A stretch of DNA of 20,004 nucleotides from Longimicrobium sp. (GTDB lineage: Bacteria; Gemmatimonadota; Gemmatimonadetes; Longimicrobiales; Longimicrobiaceae), in assembly GCA_030446945.1 (NCBI GenBank), contig JAUJMI010000017.1, positions 1 through 20,004 of the forward strand, written 5' to 3'. Below are positions 1 to 7,409 of this stretch, in pieces. The notes below the pieces were generated by a model. That model was not told the origin of the DNA. It saw nothing but the letters and a program-made list of their open reading frames with translations, and made no database searches. A program made the position numbers and the translations under genes. Each line of letters opens with the position of its first letter. Position 1 is the first letter of the stretch.

Positions 1-39
1 TCACGGGTAGCCAGGTCGGGTGCGGAGGAGCGCAGGCAC

Positions 40-64
40 GGGCGCGCTGAATCGCGCCCCTACG
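40..64. repeat. GTAGGGGC-type palindromic repeat, lone copy
   Basis: Inverted repeat GGGCGCG (40-46) and CGCGCCC (53-59) around a six-base centre, followed by CCTACG. Read on the minus strand it begins CGTAGGGGC, the same head as the copies at 14251, 14317 and 14398, so it is an isolated member of that family lying just beyond the fabF end. The relation is directly visible; the function is unknown. Confidence 0.6.
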
Positions 65-98
65 AGATCTGCGCAAAACGAGGAGATACACGCAACCC

Positions 99-155
99 GC
101 CCCTCCCCCAGCAGTTTGGGGGAGGGGCAGCGAGGTGACGAGCGGGGAGAGGGCC
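99..155. repeat. 57-bp hairpin repeat, copy 1
   Basis: A perfect 12-bp stem, GCCCCTCCCCCA (99-110) with its complement at 117-128, is followed by a constant tail (129-155) that ends directly against the fabF stop codon. A near-identical copy lies at 14466-14523, differing by two substitutions and one extra G. On the minus strand the hairpin follows fabF and could help end transcription, but no T-run follows it. Confidence 0.75.
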
Positions 156-1403
156 TCAGTCCGCGTACCGCCGCACCGCCAGGCAGACGTTGTGGCCGCC
201 GAAGCCGAACGAGTTGCTCAGCGCCAGCCCCACCGTGCGCTCCGTCACACCGCCCGTCCCGTAGTTCAGGTCGCAGTCGGGATCGGGGGTGGTGTAGTTG
301 ATGGTGGGAGGGATCTTCCCCTCCTGGCACGCCAGCGCGCAGATCACGCCCTCGATGGCACCGGCCGCGCCCAACGTGTGGCCCGTCATGCTCTTGGTGG
401 AGCCGACGACGACCTCGCCCGCACGGTCGCCGAGGACCGTCTTGATCGCCATGGACTCGTTGCGGTCGTTGGCCGGGGTGGAGGTGCCGTGCGCGTTGAC
501 GTAGTCGACCTCCGAGGCGTCGGCGCCGGCCTCCTTGAGCGCCAGCCGCATCGCGCGCACCGCGCCCTCGCCGCCCTCGGAAGGGGCGGTGATGTGGTAG
601 GCGTCCGCCGTCTGGCCGAAGCCGGCGATCTCGGCGATGATGGTGGCGCCGCGCGCGCGGGCGTGCTCCAGCTCCTCCAGCACCACCATTCCCGCCCCCT
701 CCCCCAGCACGAAGCCGTCGCGCGTGGCGTCGAAGGGGCGGCTGGCGGTTTCCGGGGAGTCGTTGCGCTCCGAGAGCGCCTTCATCGCCGCGAACCCGGC
801 GACGGTCTGCGCGGAAACGGTCGCCTCGGTGCCGCCCGTGATCATCAGGTCGGACTCGCCGTACTTGATGCTGCGGAAGGCGTTCCCCAGCGCGTGCGCG
901 CTCGATGCGCAGGCGGAGACGGTGCAGTAGTTGGGACCCTTGGCGCCGTAGCGGATAGACACCAGCCCCGCCGCGATGTCCGAGATGAACATGGGGACGA
1001 AGAAGGGCGACACGCGGTCCGGGCCGCGCTGGATCAGCTTGGAGTGCTGGTCCTCGAAGGTGTGGATGCCGCCGATGCCGCTGCCGATCACGACGCCGAA
1101 GCGCTCGTGGTCGATCCCGTCGCGCTCCTCGTCCAGCCCCGCCTGCCGCATCGCCTGCACGGCCGAGGCGATCGCGAAGTGCGAGAAGCGGTCGGTGCGC
1201 TTCACCTCCTTGCGGTCGATGTACAGCGTGGGATCGAAACCCTTCACCTCGCAGGCAAAGCGCACGGCGTGGTTGGAGGCGTCGAATTGGGTGATCGGGC
1301 CGGCGCCGCTGCGCCCCGCGAGCAGACCCGCCCAGCTCTCCTGGAGGTCCAGCCCCACGGGCGTGACGAGCCCCGCCCCCGTGATCACGACTCGGCGATT
1401 CAT
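156..1403 (-). CDS. fabF: beta-ketoacyl-ACP synthase II (FabF)
   Basis: Condensing enzyme of type II fatty acid synthesis in the cytoplasm; it extends acyl-ACP with malonyl-ACP. At 415 aa it has the usual length. With the start chosen here the thiolase-fold triad is Cys165 (in VSACASSAH), His305 (NAHGTSTPAND) and His342 (SMTGHTLGAAG), near the E. coli positions 163/303/340, and the glycine-rich end SFGFGGHN is present. An in-frame ATG lies 15 bases upstream (1418). I prefer 1403 because GGAG sits five bases before it and because MNRRVVITG is the normal family N-terminus. It is the last gene of the lipid cluster, 139 bases after acpP with a hairpin between them. Confidence 0.97.
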   Translation of the reverse strand: MNRRVVITGAGLVTPVGLDLQESWAGLLAGRSGAGPITQFDASNHAVRFACEVKGFDPTLYIDRKEVKRTDRFSHFAIASAVQAMRQAGLDEERDGIDHERFGVVIGSGIGGIHTFEDQHSKLIQRGPDRVSPFFVPMFISDIAAGLVSIRYGAKGPNYCTVSACASSAHALGNAFRSIKYGESDLMITGGTEATVSAQTVAGFAAMKALSERNDSPETASRPFDATRDGFVLGEGAGMVVLEELEHARARGATIIAEIAGFGQTADAYHITAPSEGGEGAVRAMRLALKEAGADASEVDYVNAHGTSTPANDRNESMAIKTVLGDRAGEVVVGSTKSMTGHTLGAAGAIEGVICALACQEGKIPPTINYTTPDPDCDLNYGTGGVTERTVGLALSNSFGFGGHNVCLAVRRYAD

Positions 1404-1412
1404 CACCGCTCC
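1404..1412 (-). promoter_or_regulatory. ribosome binding site deciding the fabF start
   Basis: On the minus strand GGAG (1412-1409) stands five bases before the ATG at 1403. This supports the shorter FabF over the in-frame ATG at 1418. Confidence 0.55.
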
Positions 1413-1497
1413 GGTCATACTGGGATAGTGGAAGGGCGGACACCCGCGGGGCGCCCGCCGCTCGGAAAGTCAGCTCCGCCCAAGGGGGCGGAAAGGA

Positions 1498-1530
1498 AGC
1501 GCCGCAGGCCCACAATGGGCCCGCGGCGCT
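1498..1530 (-). terminator. terminator-like hairpin between acpP and fabF
   Basis: AGCGCCGC (1498-1505) pairs with GCGGCGCT (1523-1530), and GGCCCA (1507-1512) pairs with TGGGCC (1516-1521) inside it. This gives about 14 bp with one mismatch and a three-base loop. On the minus strand it begins 12 bases after the acpP stop and is followed by TTCCTTTCC. A second stem, TCCGCCC (1475-1481) with GGGCGGA (1486-1492), follows. It is probably a partial terminator that keeps acpP mRNA in excess of fabF; the T-run is imperfect. Confidence 0.55.
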
Positions 1531-1542
1531 CCGGAACAGCGG

Positions 1543-1782
1543 TCAGGACGGATTGTTGCTCTGGATGTAGCTGATCGCGTCACCGACGGTCTGCAGCTTC
1601 TCGGCGTCCTCGTCCGGGATCTCCATCCCGAACTCCTCCTCGAACGCCATGACGAGCTCGACGGTGTCCAGCGAGTCCGCGCCCAGATCGTCCACGAACT
1701 TGGCCTCGGGAGTGACCTTCTCGGCCTCCACGCCCAGTTCGTTGATGATGATGTCCTTGACCTTCTGTTCGACGTCGGCCAT
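1543..1782 (-). CDS. acpP: acyl carrier protein (AcpP)
   Basis: Small acidic carrier (79 aa) that holds growing acyl chains on a phosphopantetheine arm. The attachment serine is Ser37 in the invariant GADSLD motif, followed by the helix II pattern [13 protein letters not shown] and the [10 protein letters not shown] stretch, all diagnostic of bacterial AcpP. Length and lack of extensions are typical. GGAG lies nine bases before the ATG. It sits 83 bases after fabG and before fabF, the usual order. A hairpin just after its stop suggests its transcript often ends there, which would fit the high ACP dose cells need (inference). Confidence 0.98.
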   Translation of the reverse strand: MADVEQKVKDIIINELGVEAEKVTPEAKFVDDLGADSLDTVELVMAFEEEFGMEIPDEDAEKLQTVGDAISYIQSNNPS

Positions 1783-1865
1783 TGCTCGGCTCTCCAGGTT
1801 GGGTTTCCACGATCTTCGGGGCGGCGGGCGCGCGGGCCGCGCGCGTCGGCGCCACCTCGCCGGTC

Positions 1866-2603
1866 CTACATCACCATCCCGCCATCCACCACCACCACCT
1901 GCCCGGTGATGTACGATGCGCCCGGCCCCGCCAGGAAGCGCACCACCGGAGCGATGTCCTCGGGCCGGCCCAGCCGCTCCAGCGCGATCTGCGAGGAGAG
2001 CGCGGTGCGCGCCGCTTCGGGGAGGTCGGAGGTCATGTCCGTCTCAATGTACCCCGGCGCGACTGCGTTGACCAGAACCCCGCGCGATCCGAGCTCCTTG
2101 GCCACCGACTTGGTGAGCCCGATGAGCCCGGCCTTGGACGCGGCGTAGTTGGCCTGCCCCTTGTTACCCGTGATCCCCACCACGCTGGTGATGTTCACGA
2201 TGCGCCCGGCGCGGCGCTTCATCATCCCGCGCGACGCGGCGCGGATCAGGTTGAAGGCGCCCCGCAGGTTGGTGTCCATCACCGCGGTCCAGTCGTCGTC
2301 CTTGAGGCGCATCAGGAGGTTGTCGCGCGTGACGCCGGCGTTGTTCACCAGCACGTCCAGCGACCCCAGCTCCTCCTCGACGCGCTTGACCAGGGCGGCG
2401 GTCGCCTCGGGGTCGGCCACGTCGCAGCCGTAGCCGCGGTGCCCCTCGCCCGGCAGCTCGGCCGCCACCGCCTGGGCGCGGGCGCCGTCGCGCGCCACCA
2501 CCGCCACCCGCGCGCCCGCCTCCGCCAGCTCCCGCGCGATCCCCAGCCCGATCCCGCGGGACCCGCCGGTGACCAGCGCCACCTGCCCCTGAAGCTCCGC
2601 CAT
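1866..2603 (-). CDS. fabG: 3-oxoacyl-ACP reductase (FabG)
   Basis: NADPH-dependent short-chain reductase for the first reduction of each elongation cycle. The 245-aa protein has the Rossmann motif TGGSRGIG (residues 12-19), NNAG (87-90) and the catalytic set Asn112, Ser140, Tyr153 and Lys157 (YAASK), close to E. coli FabG numbering, plus the PGYIETDMT segment near the C-terminus. The reading frame is open further upstream, but the start [14 protein letters not shown] at 2603 is right: its ATG overlaps the fabD stop in an ATGA, implying translational coupling. The acpP gene follows. Confidence 0.97.
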   Translation of the reverse strand: MAELQGQVALVTGGSRGIGLGIARELAEAGARVAVVARDGARAQAVAAELPGEGHRGYGCDVADPEATAALVKRVEEELGSLDVLVNNAGVTRDNLLMRLKDDDWTAVMDTNLRGAFNLIRAASRGMMKRRAGRIVNITSVVGITGNKGQANYAASKAGLIGLTKSVAKELGSRGVLVNAVAPGYIETDMTSDLPEAARTALSSQIALERLGRPEDIAPVVRFLAGPGASYITGQVVVVDGGMVM

Positions 2604-3556
2604 CACGCCTCCGCCCGTGTGCCCAGGTAAGCCTCGATCTGCTCGGCGGTCCCCAGGGCGGTCCCCCGCCCCGACGCCGCCGGATCGATCCGCTTCAGCA
2701 TCCCGGTGAGCACCTTTCCGGTGCCTACCTCCAGGAACTGCGTCACGCCCAACCCCAGCATGGCGCGCACGCACTGCGTCCAGCGGACCGATGAAGTCAG
2801 CTGCCTCACCAGCAGCGCGCGCGCCTCCACCGGGTCGGTCACCGGCGTGGCGTCGACATTGGAGGCCACCGGGAAGGCCGGGGCTCCGAACTCCGCCGCC
2901 TCGAGCTGCTCGGTGAGCCCCGCCTCGGCGGGCGCCATCAGCGGCGAGTGGAAGGCGCCGCTCACGTTGAGCGCGGCCACCTTCTTGGCCCCCGCGGCCA
3001 CCAGCATGGGCGACACGCGCTCCACCGCCGCCACGTCGCCGGACACCACCACCTGGCCCGGCGCGTTGAAGTTGGCGGCCACCACCACGCTACCGTCGCT
3101 GCTGGCCTCATGGCAGACCCCTTCGACGATCTCGTCGTCCAGCCCCAGCACGGCGGCCATCGTCCCGGGACGCGTCTGGCCGGCCTCGAACATCAGCTCG
3201 CCGCGCCTGCGCACGGCGCGCACGGCGTCGGCGAAGGAGAGCGAGCCCGCGGCGTGGTACGCGCTGAACTCGCCCAGCGAGTGACCGGCGGCACACACCG
3301 CTTCCACGCCCTGCGCGCGCAGCACGGCCCAGACCGCCGCGCTGTGCGTGAGCAGGGCGGGCTGCGTGTGGCGCGTGAGCGTCAGCTCCTCGTCCGGCCC
3401 TTCCCACATCACCCGCGTCAGCGCGAAGCCCAGCGCGTCGTCCGCCTCCTGGAAGACGGCCCGCGCCTCGGGAAAGCGCTCCGCCAGGTCGCGCCCCATT
3501 CCGACCGCCTGCGACCCCTGCCCGGGGAAGAGGAGGCCGATGCGCTCCCCCGTCAC
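2603..3556 (-). CDS. fabD: malonyl-CoA:ACP transacylase (FabD)
   Basis: Loads malonyl groups from CoA to ACP. The 317-aa protein begins with the family motif LLFPGQGSQ (residues 8-16), has the nucleophile Ser93 in GHSLGE, an arginine-rich RRRGELM segment near 117-123 for substrate carboxylate binding, and His203 in AFHSPLM as the catalytic partner. The start is GTG at 3556, reading V-T-G-E-R-I-G; this GTG overlaps the fabH stop as GTGA. A longer open frame upstream to 4441 is only a shadow of fabH. The 3' end overlaps fabG by four bases. All key residues are intact. Confidence 0.96.
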   Translation of the reverse strand: MTGERIGLLFPGQGSQAVGMGRDLAERFPEARAVFQEADDALGFALTRVMWEGPDEELTLTRHTQPALLTHSAAVWAVLRAQGVEAVCAAGHSLGEFSAYHAAGSLSFADAVRAVRRRGELMFEAGQTRPGTMAAVLGLDDEIVEGVCHEASSDGSVVVAANFNAPGQVVVSGDVAAVERVSPMLVAAGAKKVAALNVSGAFHSPLMAPAEAGLTEQLEAAEFGAPAFPVASNVDATPVTDPVEARALLVRQLTSSVRWTQCVRAMLGLGVTQFLEVGTGKVLTGMLKRIDPAASGRGTALGTAEQIEAYLGTRAEA

Positions 3557-4548
3557 AGGCGGACCACGTTGGCGGCCCAGGTGAAGCCGGCGCCGAACGC
3601 CACCATCAGCACCAGCGACCCCGGCCCGGCGCGCCCCTGCTCCACCGCCTCGTCGAGAGCGACCGGGATGGAGGCGGAGCTCATGTTGCCGTAGCGGTCC
3701 ACGTTCACGAACACCCTGTCCATGGGGATGCCGGCGTACTTGGCCGTCGCCTCGATGATGCGCATGTTCGCCTGGTGCGGGACGAGGAGGTCGATCTCCT
3801 CGGCCGTCACGCCGGCGCGGCGCAGCGCCGTCTCGGCCGCCTCGCACATGGCGCGCACGGCGGACTTGAACACCTCCGGCCCCGCCATCTTCACGTAGTG
3901 CGAGCGCTCGTCCAGCACCATGATGTCCAGCGGGATACGCGCGCCGCCGCCCGGCCTCCAGAGGAGCTCGGCCAGCGTGCCGTCGCTCTTCATGTAGCCG
4001 CTGAGTATGCCGCGCCCGTCGCCGTTGGCGCGCTGCACCACCGCCGCCCCGGCGCCGTCGCCGAAGAGGACGCAGGTGGTGCGGTCCGTCCAGTCCACGA
4101 TGGACGACATCTTCTCGGTGGCCAGCACCAGCACCGTCTCCGCCTGCCCGGCGGTGACGTGCGCCTCGGCCATGGAGAGCCCGTACAGGAAGCCGGAGCA
4201 CGCGGTGGCGAAGTCGTACGCGCCGGCGTTGCGCGCCCCCAGCAGCGCCTGCACGTCGCACGCGGTGGAGGGGAGGAGCCGGTCCGGCGTGGCGGTGGAG
4301 AGGAGGATCAGGTCCACGTCCGCCGGCTCCAGCCCGGCGCGTCCCAAGGCCACGCTCCCCGCGGCCGCGGCCATGGTGGAGGCGTGGGTGTCCTTGTCGG
4401 CGATGCGCCGCTCGCGGATTCCCGTGCGGGAGCGGATCCACTCGTCGTTCGTCTCGACGAGCGACTCCATCTCCTGGTTGGTCATCACGCGGTCGGGGTT
4501 GAACCGTCCCGTGGAGACCAGGCGAGCCCGCGGCTTGGTTTCTGTCAT
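3553..4548 (-). CDS. fabH: beta-ketoacyl-ACP synthase III (FabH)
   Basis: Starts fatty acid synthesis by condensing acyl-CoA with malonyl-ACP. The 331-aa protein has the Cys117-His258-Asn288 triad (ATACSGF, LVPHQAN, YGNMSSAS) and the N-terminal WIRSRTGIRERR segment typical of FabH. ATG at 4548 overlaps the plsX stop (ATGA). The frame is open upstream, but that part is antisense-frame translation of plsX. Which primer it prefers (acetyl-CoA for straight chains or branched acyl-CoA) cannot be read from the sequence. Confidence 0.97.
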   Translation of the reverse strand: MTETKPRARLVSTGRFNPDRVMTNQEMESLVETNDEWIRSRTGIRERRIADKDTHASTMAAAAGSVALGRAGLEPADVDLILLSTATPDRLLPSTACDVQALLGARNAGAYDFATACSGFLYGLSMAEAHVTAGQAETVLVLATEKMSSIVDWTDRTTCVLFGDGAGAAVVQRANGDGRGILSGYMKSDGTLAELLWRPGGGARIPLDIMVLDERSHYVKMAGPEVFKSAVRAMCEAAETALRRAGVTAEEIDLLVPHQANMRIIEATAKYAGIPMDRVFVNVDRYGNMSSASIPVALDEAVEQGRAGPGSLVLMVAFGAGFTWAANVVRL

Positions 4549-5540
4549 TGTGCAGGTGTGGCTTCCGCCAGCCGGTTGAGGCGCCTCGCGATGTGCTCCA
4601 CCATGCCGCTCTCGACGCACGAGGCGGCGGCGCGGAGCGCGTTCTGGATCGCGATGGGGGGCGACCCGCCGTGGCAGATGATGGTGACGCCGTTGACGCC
4701 CAGCAGGGGAGCTCCCCCCCACCGGGTGTAGTCCAGCGTACGGAAGAGGAGCTCGAGGTCGAGCTGCACGCCCTGCTCCTGGATCGCCGAGCGCAGGAAG
4801 CCGGACATGAACCCCGACATCGACTCGTAGAACTTCAGCAGGACGTTCCCCACGAACCCGTCGCAGACAAGGACGTCGCACTTGCCTCGGATAATGTCGC
4901 GCCCCTCGATGTTGCCAACGAAGTCGAGATTCGGGTCGCCCTTGAGCAGCTGGAAGGCTTCCACCGTCTGCTCGTTCCCCTTCTCCTCTTCCTCGCCGAT
5001 GTTGAGGAGCCCCACGCGCGGGCTCGCGATCCCCATCAGGTCCTGGGCGTAGATGTGCCCCAGGTGGGCGAACTGCAGCAGGTGCTGCGGCTTCACGTCC
5101 ACGTTGGCGCCCATGTCCAGCAGCAGGAAGCGCCCGCTGGTCGACGGGAGGTCGGCGCCGATGGCCGGGCGGTCCACTCCGGACAGGGGGCGCAGGATGA
5201 TGAGGGAGGCCGCCATCACCGCGCCGGTGGAGCCGGCGCTGACGAAGGCGTCCACCTCGCCGTCCTTGTGCAGCCGCGTGCCCACGACGATGGAGGAGTC
5301 CTGCTTGCGCCGCACCGCCTGGGCGGGCGACTCCCCCATCTGGATCACCTCGGTGGTGTGCACGACGCTTACCCGGTCGCGCGGGGCGGCCGGGTGGCGC
5401 GCGAGCTCGGCCTCGATAAGGCCGCGGTCGCCCACCAGCACCACGTGCAGGTCGGTACGCTCTAGCAAAGCTCCGACCGCGCCCTCGACCTCTACGGCCG
5501 GGGCACGATCGGAGCCCATCGCGTCCAGCGCGATCCGCAT
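4545..5540 (-). CDS. plsX: phosphate acyltransferase (PlsX)
   Basis: Peripheral membrane enzyme that makes acyl-phosphate from acyl-ACP for PlsY, the entry to phospholipid synthesis. The 331-aa product starts MRIALDAMGSDRAP, the hallmark N-terminus, and contains SAGSTGA (about 101-107), RPAIGADLPS, LDMGANVDVKP and the VCDGFVGNVLLK segment. The C-terminal LLGVNGVTIICHGGS is also family-typical. It lies 24 bases after rpmF, and its stop overlaps fabH. The order yceD-rpmF-plsX-fab is widely conserved in bacteria (known), which supports the call. Confidence 0.97.
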   Translation of the reverse strand: MRIALDAMGSDRAPAVEVEGAVGALLERTDLHVVLVGDRGLIEAELARHPAAPRDRVSVVHTTEVIQMGESPAQAVRRKQDSSIVVGTRLHKDGEVDAFVSAGSTGAVMAASLIILRPLSGVDRPAIGADLPSTSGRFLLLDMGANVDVKPQHLLQFAHLGHIYAQDLMGIASPRVGLLNIGEEEEKGNEQTVEAFQLLKGDPNLDFVGNIEGRDIIRGKCDVLVCDGFVGNVLLKFYESMSGFMSGFLRSAIQEQGVQLDLELLFRTLDYTRWGGAPLLGVNGVTIICHGGSPPIAIQNALRAAASCVESGMVEHIARRLNRLAEATPAQ

Positions 5541-5564
5541 ATATGTCGAAGCTCTGGGCGGGGC

Positions 5565-5747
5565 CTAGAACTCTTCCACTTCGATTCGCTGCTCGTTGCG
5601 GTAATAGCCGCAGTTCGAGCAGACGCGGTGCGGCAGGTGCGGGTCTCCGCACTGCGGGCATGCGTTGATGGAAGGCATGGAGGCCTTCACGTGGGTGCGG
5701 CGCTTGCGCTGGCGCTGCTTGGACTGGCGCCTCTTGGGTACGGCCAT
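5565..5747 (-). CDS. rpmF: 50S ribosomal protein L32 (zinc-binding form)
   Basis: Small basic protein (60 aa) of the large ribosomal subunit. It begins MAVPKRRQSKQRQRKRR, the standard L32 start, and carries two CxxC pairs, Cys30/Cys33 and Cys43/Cys46, that form a zinc ribbon; this is the zinc-dependent type. The acidic C-terminal tail is short. A GAGAGG-like ribosome site precedes the ATG. It lies between yceD and plsX, a conserved link between ribosome assembly and lipid synthesis genes. Confidence 0.97.
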   Translation of the reverse strand: MAVPKRRQSKQRQRKRRTHVKASMPSINACPQCGDPHLPHRVCSNCGYYRNEQRIEVEEF

Positions 5748-5771
5748 CGGAGCCCTCTCGGAGTGCTGGGT

Positions 5772-6281
5772 TTAGTCGAACTTAACCTGCTTCAACGCGT
5801 CCCACGGGCTCGGGGCCACTTCGGAAACGCAGTCGCACGCCGTTTCGTTGAGGTTGGTGCCGCACCGGGGGCAGAGCCCGCGGCACTCCTCCTCGCAGAC
5901 GACGTACTGGGGGGCGCGCAGGAGGAGCTGCTCGCGGACCGCTTCGGTCACGTCCAGCTCCTGTCCGCGCGCCGGCAGGGGGTACACTTCGCCCCCCAGC
6001 TCGTCTTCATCTTCGCCGATAGGGGCGAAGAACAGGTCCACCGTGTCGTCCACCGGCTGGCGGACGGCAGTAAGGCAGCGGCGGCATTCGCGCTCCACCG
6101 TCGCCTGGATGCGGCCGCGGAGCAGAACGCCGTCGTCGCCCACGGAGCGGGCGGTGAGGTCCACTTGCAGAGGCTCCACCAGGCGCACATCCGACCCTTC
6201 CCACATGGGATCGTCGGCCGCCACCTGCTCGTGGATCTCCACTTCTTCGCGGTCCAGCGCCGCCAGGTTCAGCTTCAACAT
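5772..6281 (-). CDS. yceD: YceD family (DUF177) metal-binding protein
   Basis: Member of the DUF177/YceD family, encoded next to rpmF in many bacteria and linked in the literature to 23S rRNA accumulation; its molecular activity is not settled. The 169-aa product has CRRC near residue 66 and a C-terminal cysteine cluster (CEEECRGLCPRCG followed by CDC) that looks like a zinc site, then the family ending PWDALKQVKF. I choose ATG at 6281 (MLKLNLAAL), not the in-frame ATG at 6302, because the longer start would lie within the promoter core at 6290-6318. The mRNA would then be nearly leaderless. It is the first gene of the lipid cluster. Confidence 0.9.
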   Translation of the reverse strand: MLKLNLAALDREEVEIHEQVAADDPMWEGSDVRLVEPLQVDLTARSVGDDGVLLRGRIQATVERECRRCLTAVRQPVDDTVDLFFAPIGEDEDELGGEVYPLPARGQELDVTEAVREQLLLRAPQYVVCEEECRGLCPRCGTNLNETACDCVSEVAPSPWDALKQVKFD

Positions 6282-6289
6282 AAACCGTA

Positions 6290-6318
6290 AAAGTATCCCC
6301 AACGCCGTGCGGTGTCAA
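6290..6318 (-). promoter_or_regulatory. sigma70-type promoter of the yceD-rpmF-plsX-fab cluster
   Basis: On the minus strand TTGACA (6318-6313) and TACTTT (6295-6290) are separated by exactly 17 bases. The expected start point falls at about 6285-6281, on or next to the yceD ATG, so the transcript would have almost no 5' leader. The match is strong by eye but not experimentally supported. Confidence 0.65.
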
Positions 6319-6378
6319 GGAAACGCCAGGGTTTGCGCGAGTGCAAGCTGGGCACCGGGCGCGGGACGGCGACGGCAG

Positions 6379-6412
6379 GTCTCACGCAGAGGCGCAGAGA
6401 GACGCGGAGAGA
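6379..6412. repeat. short tandem repeat, CGCAGAG type
   Basis: Three imperfect 9-10 bp units (ACGCAGAGG, CGCAGAGAG, ACGCGGAGAG) stand in tandem after CTCACGC, in the spacer between yceD and the next gene upstream. Motifs of this type occur dispersed in spacers of several environmental bacteria (recalled, not searched). No other copy was seen in this window. Confidence 0.45.
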
Positions 6413-6430
6413 ATTGCAACTGCATGGCTG

Positions 6431-6787
6431 TTAGCCGTCCTTGAGGAAGATCGAGAGGACCCAGCTCACGAGGCTGATGATGATGGAGCCCACGACGGCG
6501 GGGACGAAGCCGTCTACGTAGAAGCCGTAGCCGAAGTGCTGCGCCGCCAGCGATGCGAGCCAGAGCATGGCGGCGTTGATGACGAACAGGAAGAGGCCGA
6601 GCGTGAGCACGATGAGGCCGCACGCCAGCCCCTTGACGATGGGGCGCGCGACGGCGTTGGCGATGCCCAGGATCAGCGCCACCACGAAGTACGTCTGGAG
6701 CCCGCCGGTCACGCGGATCCCCGGGACGAAGTACGCCGCGGCCCCAACCGCCAGTGCGGACGCGATCCAGCGCAGGAGGAGGTTCAT
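6431..6787 (-). CDS. small integral membrane protein, phage holin family 4-like (YvlD type)
   Basis: A 118-aa hydrophobic protein with about four predicted membrane helices (near residues 3-22, 28-50, 56-80 and 90-113) and glycine/proline turns. The pattern PGIRVTGGLQTYFVVALILGI followed by NAVARPIVKGL is typical of the Phage_holin_4_2/YvlD family of chromosomal proteins. The name is historical; there is no phage context here, so a lysis role should not be assumed. I start at MNLLLRWIASA (6787), since the upstream in-frame extension is polar and crosses the ndk terminator region. It stands alone between ndk and the yceD promoter. Confidence 0.8.
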   Translation of the reverse strand: MNLLLRWIASALAVGAAAYFVPGIRVTGGLQTYFVVALILGIANAVARPIVKGLACGLIVLTLGLFLFVINAAMLWLASLAAQHFGYGFYVDGFVPAVVGSIIISLVSWVLSIFLKDG

Positions 6788-6836
6788 GGACTCGTGCGGG
6801 GTGAATGGTGTCGGGTGAGCTGCATCCCTAAATGCC

Positions 6837-6868
6837 GATGTGCCCCCTGCGGGCGCAAGGGGCACATC
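6837..6868 (-). terminator. hairpin downstream of ndk
   Basis: GATGTGCCCC (6837-6846) pairs perfectly with GGGGCACATC (6859-6868), and TGCG/CGCA can pair inside. On the minus strand it begins 21 bases after the ndk stop. Only a short GGCATTTAGG follows, so it is a hairpin with a weak T-run. It is likely a terminator or 3'-end stabiliser. Confidence 0.6.
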
Positions 6869-6889
6869 CGCTTGGCTTGGCGGCGTGAA

Positions 6890-7306
6890 TCAGCCCACCA
6901 GCTCGGTGCCCGCGAAGAAGAACGCGATCTCGATGGCGGCGTTCTCGTCGCTGTCGGAACCGTGCACGGCGTTGCGGCCCTTGCTTTCCGCGTAGAGCTT
7001 GCGGATGGTGCCTTCGGCGGCCTCGGCGGGGTCGGTGGCGCCGATGGTGTCGCGCCACTTCTGCACCGCGTTCTCGGACTCCAGCGCCAGCACCACGGAG
7101 GGGCCGCTGCTCATGAACTCGACCAGCTCGCCGTAGAACGGGCGCTGGGCGTGGACCTGGTAGAAGCGCTGCGCCTGCTGGAGGCTGATCTGCACCAGCT
7201 TCATCCCCACGATCCGGAACCCGGCCGTCTGGATGTGTGCGACGATGTTCCCGACGTTGCCGGCCTGCACGGCGTCGGGCTTGATCATGGCGAAGGTACG
7301 GGGCAT
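6890..7306 (-). CDS. ndk: nucleoside diphosphate kinase (Ndk)
   Basis: Transfers phosphate from ATP to other NDPs through a phosphohistidine. The 138-aa protein has the usual start [11 protein letters not shown], the [14 protein letters not shown] segment, and His115 in the active-site signature NAVHGSDS. The chain length is standard. It lies downstream of the EIIA-CBS gene and, beyond that, sucCD; ndk near sucCD is a common arrangement and fits a link between substrate-level ATP/GTP formation and NTP balance. A 19-bp inverted repeat separates it from the upstream gene, so it may have its own promoter, but I found no clear one. Confidence 0.97.
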   Translation of the reverse strand: MPRTFAMIKPDAVQAGNVGNIVAHIQTAGFRIVGMKLVQISLQQAQRFYQVHAQRPFYGELVEFMSSGPSVVLALESENAVQKWRDTIGATDPAEAAEGTIRKLYAESKGRNAVHGSDSDENAAIEIAFFFAGTELVG

Positions 7307-7344
7307 GGCGATGTATCCGTGACGGTGAAAGGTCGGTTTGGGAG

Positions 7345-7405
7345 AGTGCTAAGTGCTAAGTCCGAAGTGGTGCGTTCCAGGACTCAGGACTTAGCACTTG
7401 GCACT
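7345..7405. repeat. 19-bp inverted repeat of the AGTGCTAAGTGCT family
   Basis: AGTGCTAAGTGCTAAGTCC (7345-7363) and its complement at 7387-7405 match with one mismatch around a 23-base centre, in the spacer between ndk and the EIIA-CBS gene. The first 13 bases recur in inverse orientation at 17520-17532. As RNA on the minus strand it would form a hairpin just beyond the EIIA-CBS stop codon. Confidence 0.7.
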
Positions 7406-7409
7406 TCTG

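Noticed and set aside
1..1515. Long minus-strand open frame overlapping fabF in another frame
   Set aside because: Arg/Gly-rich shadow of fabF; the fabF frame has all catalytic motifs.
135..1574. Long plus-strand open frame opposite fabF
   Set aside because: Antisense shadow typical of GC-rich codon use; no domain pattern.
1828..1844. GC-only palindrome in the fabG-acpP spacer as a terminator
   Set aside because: The arms leave a one-base centre and no T-run follows; chance pairing in a GC-rich spacer is likely.
6431..6787. Phage lysis holin or prophage remnant
   Set aside because: The family name is historical; there are no phage genes, attachment sites or endolysin nearby.
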